A DNA stretch of 64,000 nucleotides from the NCBI RefSeq assembly GCF_020539865.1, contig NZ_JAJBQV010000005.1, forward strand, positions 1-64,000. The letters run 5' to 3'. The stretch comes from Megasphaera elsdenii (GTDB lineage Bacteria > Bacillota > Negativicutes > Veillonellales > Megasphaeraceae). Made by a program: the position numbers and the translations under genes. Every line of letters starts with the position of its first letter. Position 1 is the first letter of the stretch. Below are positions 18,931-28,900 of the stretch, piece by piece. The notes below the pieces were generated by a model. The model did no database searches and was not told where the DNA came from. It worked only from the letters and a program-made list of their open reading frames with translations.

Positions 18931-20160
18931 TTAGTCAAATTTACGATCGTACAGGTGACTTCGTTCGAGGAATTCTTCAACCGTCGGGAAGCCTAATTTT
19001 TTCAAGAGTTCGATGACATACGGATTTTCCATCGGCGTCTTGTAGGCCGCTTGTTTTCCATAGGCCTGGACATTGGCTTTGCCTTCTTCTTTCTTGATGA
19101 TAGCTCGAGGTCCGCCGACGCAGCCGCCCATGCATCCCATACCTTCAAAGAAGTTTCCGTCGCGGTTGCCGGCCAGGATATCGTTGATCATAGCTTTGCA
19201 AGCTGGAACACCATCGGCCTTGCGCGTCTTGATATCGACTTGGCGGTCTGGATTCAGCTGATGAACCGTTTCCGTGACAGCTTCGGAGACGCCGCCAGCA
19301 TACGCATAACTGATACCCGCTTCCGAAGCATGAGGCACGTTGTCTTCCGGCAAGGACGCCAAGTCGATATTGGTAACGGAAAAGAGATCACGCAATTCTT
19401 GATAAGTCAATACATAATCGACAGCGCCTTCCAGGTCCGGTTCCTTCCGTTCGGCTTTCTTAGCCAGGCAGGGCCCGATGAAGACGGTCTTGGCCTTGGG
19501 ATGAAGAGCTTTTACCGTGCGGCCACCGGCAATCATAGGCGAGACAGAACCGGGAACGTTGGGCAAGAGCTGGTGATAGAGCTTCTTAATCATGGCAATC
19601 CACATAGGGCAACAACAGCTAGTGAGCTGGAATTGATCTTCACTATGGATGTTCTTATCGAATTCCAGAGCTTCTTTCAAGGTCAGGATATCAGCAAAGA
19701 CAGCGACTTCCAACATGCCCGTAAAGCCCAGGCGCTTGAAAGCCGTCCGCAATTTTCCCATCGTAACATCGGGACCGAACTGGCCGGATACGGCAGGGGC
19801 AACCATGGCGTAAATAGGGCCATCATAATCGTGTAACTCTTGGACGACGGGGATAAGGTCTTTCCGCGTCTTCAGGGTATCGAGCTTACAAGCATCGACA
19901 CAAGCCTGGCAGCCGACGCACTGGCTATCGTCGATGGCGATGCCATCGGGCCCGGACGTAATAGCACCCCAGTCGCAGGCTTCCTGGCAGTGATGCGGTT
20001 CATCCGGTGGGCAGAGACAGGGTTTGACCCGCCAGATCAGAGGATGGTCATCGGGATGAGCCAGACAATCAATCAATTTCGGATCTCCATCGACGCCGAC
20101 TGGTTTTCCATCAGCAGCCCGTTTGAGCATCTGCTGATACAATTCATCTAATGTTTTCAT
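18931..20160 (-). CDS. [FeFe]-hydrogenase catalytic-domain protein (putative group B)
   Basis: This 409-aa iron-sulfur protein has an N-terminal ferredoxin-like region (CVGCQACVDAC at residues 81-91, with further cysteines at 48-62) and an H-cluster domain. The three signatures are L1 TSCCCPMW (180-187), L2 GPCLAKKAE (229-237) and L3 GMGCMGGCVGG (340-350). All four cysteine ligands are kept. The extra Cys in L1 and the GPC form of L2 differ from classic TSCCPxW/MPC enzymes and resemble what I recall of group B hydrogenases such as clostridial Hyd III. It may evolve or take up H2 or sense it. The ATG at 20160 follows GAGGAGG. The flavodiiron gene lies upstream, separated by a terminator-like hairpin. 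Confidence 0.88.
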   Translation of the reverse strand: MKTLDELYQQMLKRAADGKPVGVDGDPKLIDCLAHPDDHPLIWRVKPCLCPPDEPHHCQEACDWGAITSGPDGIAIDDSQCVGCQACVDACKLDTLKTRKDLIPVVQELHDYDGPIYAMVAPAVSGQFGPDVTMGKLRTAFKRLGFTGMLEVAVFADILTLKEALEFDKNIHSEDQFQLTSCCCPMWIAMIKKLYHQLLPNVPGSVSPMIAGGRTVKALHPKAKTVFIGPCLAKKAERKEPDLEGAVDYVLTYQELRDLFSVTNIDLASLPEDNVPHASEAGISYAYAGGVSEAVTETVHQLNPDRQVDIKTRKADGVPACKAMINDILAGNRDGNFFEGMGCMGGCVGGPRAIIKKEEGKANVQAYGKQAAYKTPMENPYVIELLKKLGFPTVEEFLERSHLYDRKFD

Positions 20161-20180
20161 GAAAACAGCCTCCTCTACGA

Positions 20181-20232
20181 AAAAAAATCTACTATAACGG
20201 ATTGACTCATTTCCATTGTAGCAGATTTTTTG
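20181..20232 (-). terminator. Terminator or attenuator between flavodiiron and hydrogenase genes
   Basis: On the minus strand AAAAAATCTGCTACAATGG pairs with CCGTTATAGTAGATTTTTTT around a 12-base loop. The long U-run makes it a good terminator. A TACAAT within its 5' arm could also be a -10 box for the hydrogenase gene. Confidence 0.75.
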
Positions 20233-20271
20233 TCATCGCAACAGCATTAAAATACAAATACAGGAAACAAC

Positions 20272-21603
20272 TTAGCCAGCAAAGCCGCCTTTGACGCCTT
20301 CGCGAGCGTCTTTTTCCCAATCTTTGAAATGTTCTTTAGCAGCCTGGCCGATCTGTTCGTCGTTGTTGTAATCGCCCAGTTCAGTCGGTACTTCATCTTC
20401 TTTGGCTTCGGAAGCGCTGACAGCAGCTGCAAAATCACGGCCGTATTGGCGGCACGCATCCTGTGTAGCCTGGTCCGGATTCCACTGGCAGCGCAGACCG
20501 TCGTTGACGACGTCGAAGCCGGCACTCTGTAGGAGAGCCGTAATCTGTTTGACAGCTTCACCGCTCCAGCCGTAGCTGCCAAAAGCAGCGGCTTTCTTAT
20601 TCTTGAATTTCAGACCGCGGATCATTTCCATGATGCCGCCGATGGAGAAGAGGAAACCGTAGTTGATAGTCGGCGAACCGACGAGGATGGCCTTCGATTT
20701 GAAGACTTCCGTAACAATGTCATTCTTGTCGTCGACAGCGGAGTTAAAGAGTTTCACTGTCAGTGTCGAATCCGTTTCGCGCAGGCCTTCGGCGATGCAT
20801 TCAGCCATGCGGCGCGTGGAATTCCACATCGTATCGTAAATGATGGTAATCTGGTTTTCCTGGTAGGCTTTGGCCCATTCCTGATATTTCGCGACGATTT
20901 TCAAGGGATTCTTGCGCCAGATGACACCGTGACTCGGGCAAATCATGCTGACCGGAACATCCATCTTGAGGATTTCGTCGATTTTCCGCGTAACCATGGG
21001 GTTGTAGAGGTTGAGGATGTTGGCATAGTATTTCATGGCTTCCTGATAGAGTTCAGCCTGGTCGACGCAGTCGTTGTACATTCTTTCGCTGGCATAGTGC
21101 TGACCAAAACCGTCGTTGCTGAAAAGGATGTTTTCACCGGTCATATAGGTGAACATCGTGTCCGGCCAGTGGAGCATGGCGGCTTCGATGAAGACGAGCT
21201 GGCTGCCGCCCAGATCCAGGGTATCGCCGGTCTTGACGTTGACGAAGTTCCAGTCCTGATGATAGAGGCCGCGCAGGATGGCTTCCCCTTTCTTGGTGCA
21301 GTAAATCGGCGTATCCGGGATTTCCCGCATCAGTGCCGGCAAAGCGCCGCTGTGGTCATTTTCGTTGTGGTTCATGACGATATAGTCGATGTCTTTGAGG
21401 TCGATTTCTTTTTTCAAGTTGGCGACAAATTCATCGTCGAAAGGTTTCCAGACCGTATCCATGAGGACCGTCTTTTCATCGCGGATCAAATAAGAGTTAT
21501 ACGAAGAACCCTTTTCTGTAGAATATTCGTGGCCGTGAAATTCGTTCAATTCCCAGTCGATTTTACCTACCCAAGTTACTTTGTTTGTAATTTTTTTACC
21601 CAT
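20272..21603 (-). CDS. Class A flavodiiron protein
   Basis: This cytoplasmic enzyme reduces O2 to water, or NO to N2O, and protects anaerobes. An N-terminal metallo-beta-lactamase-like domain carries the diiron ligands H79, E81, D83 and H84 (HNENDH). A flavodoxin domain starts near residue 255 (IIYDTMWNSTRRMAE). The C-terminal 50 residues are charged and lack a rubredoxin domain, so electrons must come from a separate rubredoxin or similar donor. The ATG at 21603 has GGAG upstream. A cupin gene ends 39 bases before it, and a hydrogenase-like gene follows. Confidence 0.95.
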   Translation of the reverse strand: MGKKITNKVTWVGKIDWELNEFHGHEYSTEKGSSYNSYLIRDEKTVLMDTVWKPFDDEFVANLKKEIDLKDIDYIVMNHNENDHSGALPALMREIPDTPIYCTKKGEAILRGLYHQDWNFVNVKTGDTLDLGGSQLVFIEAAMLHWPDTMFTYMTGENILFSNDGFGQHYASERMYNDCVDQAELYQEAMKYYANILNLYNPMVTRKIDEILKMDVPVSMICPSHGVIWRKNPLKIVAKYQEWAKAYQENQITIIYDTMWNSTRRMAECIAEGLRETDSTLTVKLFNSAVDDKNDIVTEVFKSKAILVGSPTINYGFLFSIGGIMEMIRGLKFKNKKAAAFGSYGWSGEAVKQITALLQSAGFDVVNDGLRCQWNPDQATQDACRQYGRDFAAAVSASEAKEDEVPTELGDYNNDEQIGQAAKEHFKDWEKDAREGVKGGFAG

Positions 21604-21642
21604 AATAATCGTCTCCTTTTCAGTTATCCCTGTATGATGAAA

Positions 21643-22290
21643 TTATTCTAACGTAAGCAGCAAGGCCATTTTAAAGGGTCCATCGGCGGTGATGGCGTGG
21701 CGGCCATTCTTGGCAAAAGCAAAGTTTTCTCCGGCTTTGATTTCATGATCTTCCCCTTCATAACGGATGACGGCTTTCCCTTCCAAAGCGAAGATCAGCG
21801 CTTCGCCCGGTGCGGCATGTTCCGAAAGGCCCGTACCGGCACCGAAACTCATGACGACGAATTTGACTTTAGGCGACTGGATGATGTCGCGATTGATGAT
21901 TTTCCCGTCCTGGCAAGGTACGAGACCGGCCAGGGAAAAGAGTTTTCCCGTATCGATATTCATAAGAGTTTCCTCCTTAACCGTAATTTCTACATAAACA
22001 GCCCCATGAAGGCTCTTCATGCCGACAGGGATACCGGGCCGGGCGATGTAAACCTGGCCCTGCGGAACTTCCCGTTCGCCTTCCGGACCATAGAGGCACA
22101 GCGTCCCAGCGGTGACATAAAGTATCTTGACCTGGTCATACGTTTCAGGACTGATGTCTGTCTGAGCAGCCAGGGAAAAATAAAGGACCTGGCAGTCTTC
22201 CTGATGAACTACATCCTTAGAAATCGTGCAGCCTGCAACAGGCACATTATCCTGGCTGATAGAAAAAATACAACCTTTTCGTTCTTTCAT
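21643..22290 (-). CDS. Cupin-domain protein
   Basis: This 215-aa protein contains two beta-barrel (cupin) halves. The second is clearest: SEHAAPGEALIFALEGKAVI and IKAGENFAFAKNGRHAITA, the usual cupin motifs 1 and 2. The metal set is incomplete in the first half. No catalytic role can be assigned; such proteins include sensors and small isomerases. The start chosen is the second ATG (22290), directly after GGGAGGGATACC; the upstream ATG would place the ribosome site inside the gene. Its position just ahead of the flavodiiron gene on the same strand hints at a redox-stress role. Confidence 0.75.
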   Translation of the reverse strand: MKERKGCIFSISQDNVPVAGCTISKDVVHQEDCQVLYFSLAAQTDISPETYDQVKILYVTAGTLCLYGPEGEREVPQGQVYIARPGIPVGMKSLHGAVYVEITVKEETLMNIDTGKLFSLAGLVPCQDGKIINRDIIQSPKVKFVVMSFGAGTGLSEHAAPGEALIFALEGKAVIRYEGEDHEIKAGENFAFAKNGRHAITADGPFKMALLLTLE

Positions 22291-22455
22291 GGTATCCCTC
22301 CCTTTCATGGTCTTAGTATACCGTCATACCGGTGAAAGGGCTGTTGCAATTCCAACACATTAAAAAAATATGCACTAGCTTTGACATTCATCCAGGACAA
22401 GGAAGTTTTCGTTTTTTGAGAAGAAGCATACATAACTCTAAATCGCTATCTTTTA

Positions 22456-22473
22456 GTAAATTTCACAATTTAC
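22456..22473. promoter_or_regulatory. Operator-like palindrome O1 of the restriction operon
   Basis: GTAAATT-TCAC-AATTTAC, a perfect 7-4-7 inverted repeat ending one base before the -35 box. Confidence 0.75.
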
Positions 22474-22474
22474 A

Positions 22475-22503
22475 TTGACAAGGTTCTATTCACAGCGTAT
22501 GAT
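22475..22503 (+). promoter_or_regulatory. Restriction operon promoter
   Basis: A perfect TTGACA (22475-22480) and TATGAT (22498-22503) are 17 bases apart. The leader would be about 40 bases. Confidence 0.88.
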
Positions 22504-22518
22504 AAGGGTATTATAAAT

Positions 22519-22536
22519 GTAAATTATTAAATTTAC
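22519..22536. promoter_or_regulatory. Operator-like palindrome O2 of the restriction operon
   Basis: GTAAATT-ATTA-AATTTAC has the same arms as O1 and lies between the -10 box and the GGAGG ribosome site. Its centre is 63 bp from that of O1, six turns of B-DNA. Confidence 0.75.
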
Positions 22537-22550
22537 GGAGGTGAGGCGGT

Positions 22551-23078
22551 ATGATTCTACTCGGAGAGGTGGCAGACATTGTGTCCGGCTATAATATAAT
22601 GCGGCTCTCTGAAGAGGACCAGGAACGGAAGTATTCCAATGCCGATTTCGAGCATGACTTTTACCGGATGAAGCTGGCCAGTCCTTCCAACGATATTATC
22701 TATCGGCAGTCTGTAGCAGCCCATAACATGTCGGCAACCATCATCTCGGATGAAAACAAGGACAAGTTCATCAGCCAGGTATTTTCCATCATGAAGATCG
22801 ACAGGAAAAAGCTGAATCCATGGTATCTATGTTATCTGCTCAATGAATCAGATATTATCGCCAAACAGTGCAATGTCCTGTTGCAAGGCTCTGTCATTGC
22901 CCGGCTGTCTGCTCACCAGCTGAAGCAGATGCAGATTCCTGTCATCTCTATGAATGAGCAGGAAAAGCTGGGAAGGCTGTACGTGACGGCTTTGTACCAA
23001 TATTATCTGGAAACAACCCGAGCAACGATGAAATTGCAGGGCATCTTGAGCATCCTGCATGACAGGGAACGGAAATAA
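22551..23078 (+). CDS. Half-size HsdS-like protein
   Basis: This 175-aa protein looks like one half of a type I specificity subunit: a single target-recognition domain (LGEVADIVSGYNI at the start, LNPWYLCYLLNE and GSVIARLSAHQLKQMQIPV later) followed by one conserved helix (NEQEKLGRLYVTALYQYYLE). A full HsdS, such as the one encoded 1.6 kb downstream, has two of each. It could pair with itself or with HsdS, or bind HsdM, giving a second specificity, or it could act as a regulator. The ATG at 22551 follows GGAGGTGAGG. hsdM begins 15 bases later, so the four genes form one operon. Confidence 0.75.
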   Translation: MILLGEVADIVSGYNIMRLSEEDQERKYSNADFEHDFYRMKLASPSNDIIYRQSVAAHNMSATIISDENKDKFISQVFSIMKIDRKKLNPWYLCYLLNESDIIAKQCNVLLQGSVIARLSAHQLKQMQIPVISMNEQEKLGRLYVTALYQYYLETTRATMKLQGILSILHDRERK

Positions 23079-23093
23079 AGGAGACGTGAAATC

Positions 23094-24701
23094 ATGACCA
23101 ACGAAGAAAAGAACCTCGAACAAGTATTATGGGATTCGGCCAATGTCATGCGCCAGACTATGGGCGCCGCCGATTATATGGATTATGCCCTGGGACTCAT
23201 TTTCTACAAGCATCTGTCCGATAAGACGCTGGAAACGGCGGCGCAGGCTTTGACCGATACTGGGGAAATGGAAGAATCGGAAGTTGCTACGGAAGAACAG
23301 CGGCAGGCAGCTTACAAGACGTATTACGACGATCCCGATTCCCATGATGACCTGCTGGCTTCGATGGATATGGACTATACCATCAAGCCGGACTTCACCT
23401 TTACGGCCTTCCTCAAGGAAATCAAAGACAAAACCTTCCAGCTGGAACATCTCGAACAGGCTTTCCGGGACCTCGAACAGTCCAATGCAGAATTGCTGGG
23501 CCATCTCTTCGATGATGTGGACCTTCATTCCAATAAGCTGGGACCGACGCCGCAGAAGCAGAACGACTTGATTGCCGATGTCATGCAAGCCTTGGCTCCC
23601 CTCAATTTGGACAGCCACAGTGGAGATGTCCTCGGCGATGCTTACGAATACCTGATTGGCAACTTTGCTTCCGATATGGGCCAAAAGGCCGGCGAATTCT
23701 ATACGCCCCAGTCTGTTTCTACCCTGTTGACGCATATCGTGACCAGTGGCTATGAAGATAAGAAGGGCTTCAGTGCCTATGACCCGGCCATGGGTTCCGG
23801 CTCTTTGCTCCTGAATGTCCGGAAATATATTCAGAGTGCTGATTCCATCGAATATTATGGGCAGGAAATCAAGACGTCGACCTATAACTTGGCCCGCATG
23901 AACATGATTATCCACGGTGTTTCGGCCACCAACCAGCATCTCCACAATGCCGATACCCTCGATAAAGACTGGCCCGCCGATGAAGTGACCGATTTCGATG
24001 CCGTCATGATGAATCCGCCGTACTCCCAGAAATGGAGCGCCGACAAGGGCTTTTTGAATGACCCCCGTTTCTCGGATTATGGCGTACTGGCTCCCAAGTC
24101 CAAGGCCGATTATGCCTTCCTGCTCCATGGCCTGTATCACCTGAAATCGACGGGGACCATGGGCATCGTCCTGCCTCATGGGGTCCTGTTCCGGGGCGCT
24201 GCGGAAAGCAAGATTCGCCAAAAATTGCTGGAAAAAGGCATGATCTACGCGGTCATCGGCCTGCCGGCCGGTATCTTCTACTCTACAGGTATCCCGACCA
24301 TCATCATGGTACTGAAAAAAGACCGCCCGGGCCGGGATGTCCTGTTCATCGACGGCAGTAAGGAATTCGTCAAAGGGAAACCGCAGAACACCTTGACCGA
24401 CGCCAATATCGGCCGCCTGTACAACGCTTATAAAGACCGGAAAGACGAAGAGAAATTCTGCCATGTCGCTACCTTTGAAGAAATCAAGGATAATGACTTC
24501 AACCTCAACATCCCCCGTTACGTCGATACTTTTGAACCGGAACCCGATGTCGATTTGGGCGAACTCAACGAGGAAATGGCCGAAACAAATAAACAGATTG
24601 AAGCCAATGAAAAAGAATTGCTGGCTATGCTGAAGGAACTGACTACGACGGACACTAAGAAGGCTAAAGACCTTCAAGATTTCCTCCACTTGTTTGAATG
24701 A
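23094..24701 (+). CDS. hsdM: Type I restriction-modification methyltransferase subunit
   Basis: HsdM transfers methyl groups from S-adenosylmethionine to adenine N6 in the site chosen by HsdS. The 535-aa protein has an N-terminal helical HsdM domain (residues 1-150), the SAM-binding motif I as DPAMGSGSLLLN (about 230-241) and the catalytic NPPY at 307-310. A C-terminal coiled helix (ELNEEMAETNKQIEANEKELLAML) is expected to contact HsdS. The ATG at 23094 is preceded by GGAGACG. It sits between the half-S gene and hsdS, with an 11-base gap to the latter. Confidence 0.96.
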   Translation: MTNEEKNLEQVLWDSANVMRQTMGAADYMDYALGLIFYKHLSDKTLETAAQALTDTGEMEESEVATEEQRQAAYKTYYDDPDSHDDLLASMDMDYTIKPDFTFTAFLKEIKDKTFQLEHLEQAFRDLEQSNAELLGHLFDDVDLHSNKLGPTPQKQNDLIADVMQALAPLNLDSHSGDVLGDAYEYLIGNFASDMGQKAGEFYTPQSVSTLLTHIVTSGYEDKKGFSAYDPAMGSGSLLLNVRKYIQSADSIEYYGQEIKTSTYNLARMNMIIHGVSATNQHLHNADTLDKDWPADEVTDFDAVMMNPPYSQKWSADKGFLNDPRFSDYGVLAPKSKADYAFLLHGLYHLKSTGTMGIVLPHGVLFRGAAESKIRQKLLEKGMIYAVIGLPAGIFYSTGIPTIIMVLKKDRPGRDVLFIDGSKEFVKGKPQNTLTDANIGRLYNAYKDRKDEEKFCHVATFEEIKDNDFNLNIPRYVDTFEPEPDVDLGELNEEMAETNKQIEANEKELLAMLKELTTTDTKKAKDLQDFLHLFE

Positions 24702-24712
24702 GGTGACGTGCG

Positions 24713-25951
24713 ATGAGAAAAGAAATTAAGAAAGCCCCGACTATACGATTCCAGGGCTTCACCGACGAGTGGGAACAGCGTAAGTTAGGAGAACTAGCGG
24801 GAAAGACATATGGTGGAGGAACTCCTAGAACTTCCGAGAAAACATTTTGGAATGGTCAGGTACCCTGGTTTCAATCATCAGATTTGATTGAAGACAAAGT
24901 GTTATCGGCGATACCCAAAAAGAAAATAACGGAGAAGGGATTGCAAAAATCAGCGGCGCAACTAATTCCAGAAAACTCTATAGCAATCATAACGCGTGTA
25001 GGTGTAGGAAAACTAGCATTTATACCGTTTTCATATTCCACGAGCCAAGATTTTCTATCATTAAGTGCATTGAATATTGATGGAAAATTTGGTTGTTACT
25101 CTATATATAAATTACTTCAAAGAGAAAAAAATTTAACACAAGGGACATCGATTAAGGGGATTACTAAAAAAGAACTTTTAAGAAAAATTTTATGGATTCC
25201 ATGTCAGGATGAACAAATAAAAATTGGCAGATATATTGCTAATATTGATAATCTCATCACCCTTCATCAGCGTAAGCTCGACCAGCTGAAGACGCTGAAG
25301 AAATACTTCCTGCAAAACATGTTCCCGGCAAAAGGTGAAAAAGTTCCTAGAATTCGCTTCAAAGGATTTACTGGCGATTGGGAACAGCGTAAGGTTACAG
25401 AACTGGGATATATATATATCGGGCTCGTAACAACAATGACTTCTCACTATAGTAATCATGGAACGCTGCTCATTAGAAATTCAGATATAAAAGATAGTTG
25501 TTTTGAGTTTGATAAAAAACCAATATTTCTTGATGAAGAATTTGCCAAACAAAATGCATCACGAAGACATCAAGTGGGAGATGTTATTACGGTCCATACT
25601 GGAGATATTGGAACATCTGCTGTAATTACTGAAAAAGAAGAAGGATCAATCGGCTTTGCAACGATTGTAACTAGACCATATAAAGAGAAAATTACATCAG
25701 AATATTTATGTACCTATCTAAATACTGATACCCATAAGAATTTTGCTTTAAATATTTCAACTGGAGATGGAAGAAATAATTACAATCTAAAAGATTATTA
25801 TGAATGTGGTGTTCCAGTTCCCCGTATTAAAGAGCAGATAAAGATAGCAGACTTTATCAATGCTTTAAACAACCTCATCACTCTTCATCAACAGAAGCTC
25901 AATCAGCTCCAGACGATGAAGAAGTTCATGCTACAAAATCTGTTCATATAA
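24713..25951 (+). CDS. hsdS: Type I restriction specificity subunit
   Basis: HsdS recognises the bipartite DNA target for both methylation and cleavage. The 412-aa protein is an internal duplication. IRFQGFTDEWEQRKLGEL (residues 11-28) is repeated as IRFKGFTGDWEQRKVTEL near 214, and LITLHQRKLDQLKTLKKYFLQN (about 181-202) is repeated at the C terminus as LITLHQQKLNQLQTMKKFMLQN. The two recognition domains between them differ from each other. The DNA of the recognition domains is clearly more AT-rich than the repeats and the flanking genes, the mark of domain exchange. The target sequence cannot be predicted from this. Confidence 0.95.
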   Translation: MRKEIKKAPTIRFQGFTDEWEQRKLGELAGKTYGGGTPRTSEKTFWNGQVPWFQSSDLIEDKVLSAIPKKKITEKGLQKSAAQLIPENSIAIITRVGVGKLAFIPFSYSTSQDFLSLSALNIDGKFGCYSIYKLLQREKNLTQGTSIKGITKKELLRKILWIPCQDEQIKIGRYIANIDNLITLHQRKLDQLKTLKKYFLQNMFPAKGEKVPRIRFKGFTGDWEQRKVTELGYIYIGLVTTMTSHYSNHGTLLIRNSDIKDSCFEFDKKPIFLDEEFAKQNASRRHQVGDVITVHTGDIGTSAVITEKEEGSIGFATIVTRPYKEKITSEYLCTYLNTDTHKNFALNISTGDGRNNYNLKDYYECGVPVPRIKEQIKIADFINALNNLITLHQQKLNQLQTMKKFMLQNLFI

Positions 25952-25966
25952 AGGAGATGGTGGCGT

Positions 25967-28900
25967 ATGACTACCTTTGAATCGGAAGCGAGCATCGAAG
26001 AGAAGCTCATCCAACAGCTCGTCGAAGGGGAATCCCAATGGACCTTCCGTGGGGATATCCATACCTTTGACGACCTGTGGAACAACTTCCGCAAGATTTT
26101 AATTCAGACCAATAAGGAGATATTCGATGAACATCCCCTGACAGATAGTGAATTCCAACAGGTCCAGAACCAGCTCCGTTTCCCTACCTTCTACGATGCC
26201 GCTCAATGGCTTATGGGGGAAAACGGGATCGTCCGGGTGAGCATCCAGCGGGAAGACGCGGAACTGGGCACGGTCTACCCGCTCGTGTTCAAGCGGGCTG
26301 ACGTTGCTGGCGGCTCGTCGGTCTATGAAGTGGTCCATCAAATCGAATTTGCCCGGCAGGAAAAGATGAACCGGGACCGCCGCGGCGACGTCACCTTGCT
26401 GATTAATGGTATTCCTATGATCCAGATTGAATTGAAGAACCGCAGCCATCCCTACCGGGAAGCCTTCAACCAGATTAAGAAGTACCTCAAAGAAGGGGCC
26501 TTCCGGGATATTTACTCGACGCTCCAGATGTTCGTCGTCTCCAATGCGTCCGATACGCGCTATATCGCCACGGCTGGCGAAAGCGACCTCAATGAGAAGT
26601 TCCTTTCTGCCTGGCTCGATGAAGACAACCAGCCGGTGACAGAGTACCTTGCCTTTGCCAAGGCTGTCCTGTCCATCCCAGCGGCGCACCGCATGGTTTC
26701 CCAGTATACGGTCCTCGACAGTGAACGGAAAGCCCTCATCATGCTGCGGCCCTACCAGATTCATGCTGTCGAAGCCATCCGCGACGCAGTCAATCCCTAC
26801 ACGGACGGCGGCCGTCAGTCCGGCTATATCTGGCACACGACAGGTTCTGGCAAGACCCTGACTTCCTACAAAGTGGCCCACTACCTGAGCCAGCTGCCGA
26901 GTGTCCGCAAAGTCGTCTTCATTGTCGACCGCCGCGACTTGGATAACCAGACGACCGGCTCTTTTCAGGCTTATGCCGCCTATGACACGATTGACGTCAG
27001 CGAAACGGACAATACCCGTGATCTCGTCAAAAAGCTACAGTCCGATAAAGGCGACGTCCTGATCACGACCATTCAGAAGATGCAGAACGTCATGCGCCGC
27101 TATCCCGAAGACACGAAGGAATACGAAAAACTGCACATCCTGCGGCCGGTCTTCGTCGTCGATGAATGTCACCGTGCCGTTTCCCCGTTAGCTCAGCACT
27201 TGATTAATCAGTATTTTTCCCGGCCCTTGTGGTATGGCTTCACCGGCACGCCAATCTTCAGCGAAGATGCCAAGGACAGCCCCGGTGATTTGCCGAAAAC
27301 GACGGAAGAACAGTATGGAAAATGCCTGAATAAGTACACCATCAAGGAAGCCTTGCATGATGGGGCCGTCCTCGGTTTCCAAGTCGAATACCATAACACC
27401 TTTGATATGGAAGCACTGGCTGCGGAACATGACATCCCTTGGACCCCCGATGAAGACGGGTACCATCTGGAAACGGCCCTAATGCAGCATAAGCTCCTCG
27501 ATGCCGCCTATGAAGATGACCAGCACATGCTGCAGGTCGTCGATTTCATCATCAACAAGGCCAGTGGCAAGTTCGGCCTGAACCGGGGCAAAGGGAATAC
27601 CTACGCGGCTATCCTGACGACGAGTTCCATCAAACAGGCCCAGCGCTATTACCAGCTCTTCAAACGGGTCAAGGAAGGCAAGGAACCGACTGTCTCCATC
27701 CATGATGACATCAAGCGCCAGCTGTCCGATTTCCCCAAAGTCGCCATTACCTATTCCGTCGGGGAAAATAATGATAAGGACTCGTTCAATCAGGACCAGA
27801 TGAAGGAATCCATGCAGGACTATAATGCCATGTTCGGCACGCAGTACACGATGGAACAGCTCGGAGCCTATAACAGCAATATCAACGACCGGCTGGCCCG
27901 CAAGAAGAAAATCTATCAAGTCCGGGAAAGCCAGCTCGATATCGTCATCGTCGTAGACCGCCTGCTGACGGGTTTCGATGCTCCCTGTCTGTCGACGCTC
28001 TTCATCGACCGCAAGCCCCTGCGTTCGTATGGCATTATTCAGGCCTTTTCCCGGACGAACCGTCTCTATGACAACCAGAAACGCTTCGGCCAGATTGTCA
28101 TTTTCCAGATGCCGGCTCATTTCAAACGGGCCGTCGACGACGCCATGCGCCTCTACTCCAGCGGCGGCGGCAACTACGTACAGGCCCCATCTTGGGAAGT
28201 CGCGGAAGCTCGTTTCAAGAAGGCCATCCGGAATTTACGGCAGGCCGCTCCGACGCCGGAAGCCATCGATACCCTGAGCAAGGCAGAGAAACTCCGTTTC
28301 CTCAAAGCCTACCGGGAGTTCGACGACGCCTATTCGGACGTTCAGGTCTATTCGCCGTATCAGGTCAAAGAGCTGCCAAAAGATTACCTCATCGATGCGC
28401 CGACCATCGAAGCCTACAGCGGCAAGTTCAACAACGTGAAAGAAGAGTTCCGCAAGGACCCGGACGACGATGATCCCGACGTCAATCTGGTCATCGACTA
28501 CGATTTGCGCTGCTATCACATGGACCAAATCGACGAAGACTACATCCTGCGCCTCATGGAAGCGACCCGGTCCGATGAATCGGCGTTCATCTTCGAGGAT
28601 TTAGGGAAGAACCAGAAAATCATTGAGGAAATCAACGAAGAAATCCTGCGCTTCCGCAAGACGAATCCGGCCAGAGCCAAGATATTGGATGACATGTGGC
28701 ACGAATATCAGGATAAGCCAAGAAACTTCGTGAACCAGAACTTCGTCGATGTTCTGCATGAACGAATCGATAGCCGTATCAAAGGCCTCATCGATGAATT
28801 TGCCAGCGAATGGTGCCTCGATCCGGAAGCCTTGAAATTCTTCATGGAAACCTATGACGTGGCCAAGGACCCCAGCGAAAAACAGGATAATCAGGATGCC

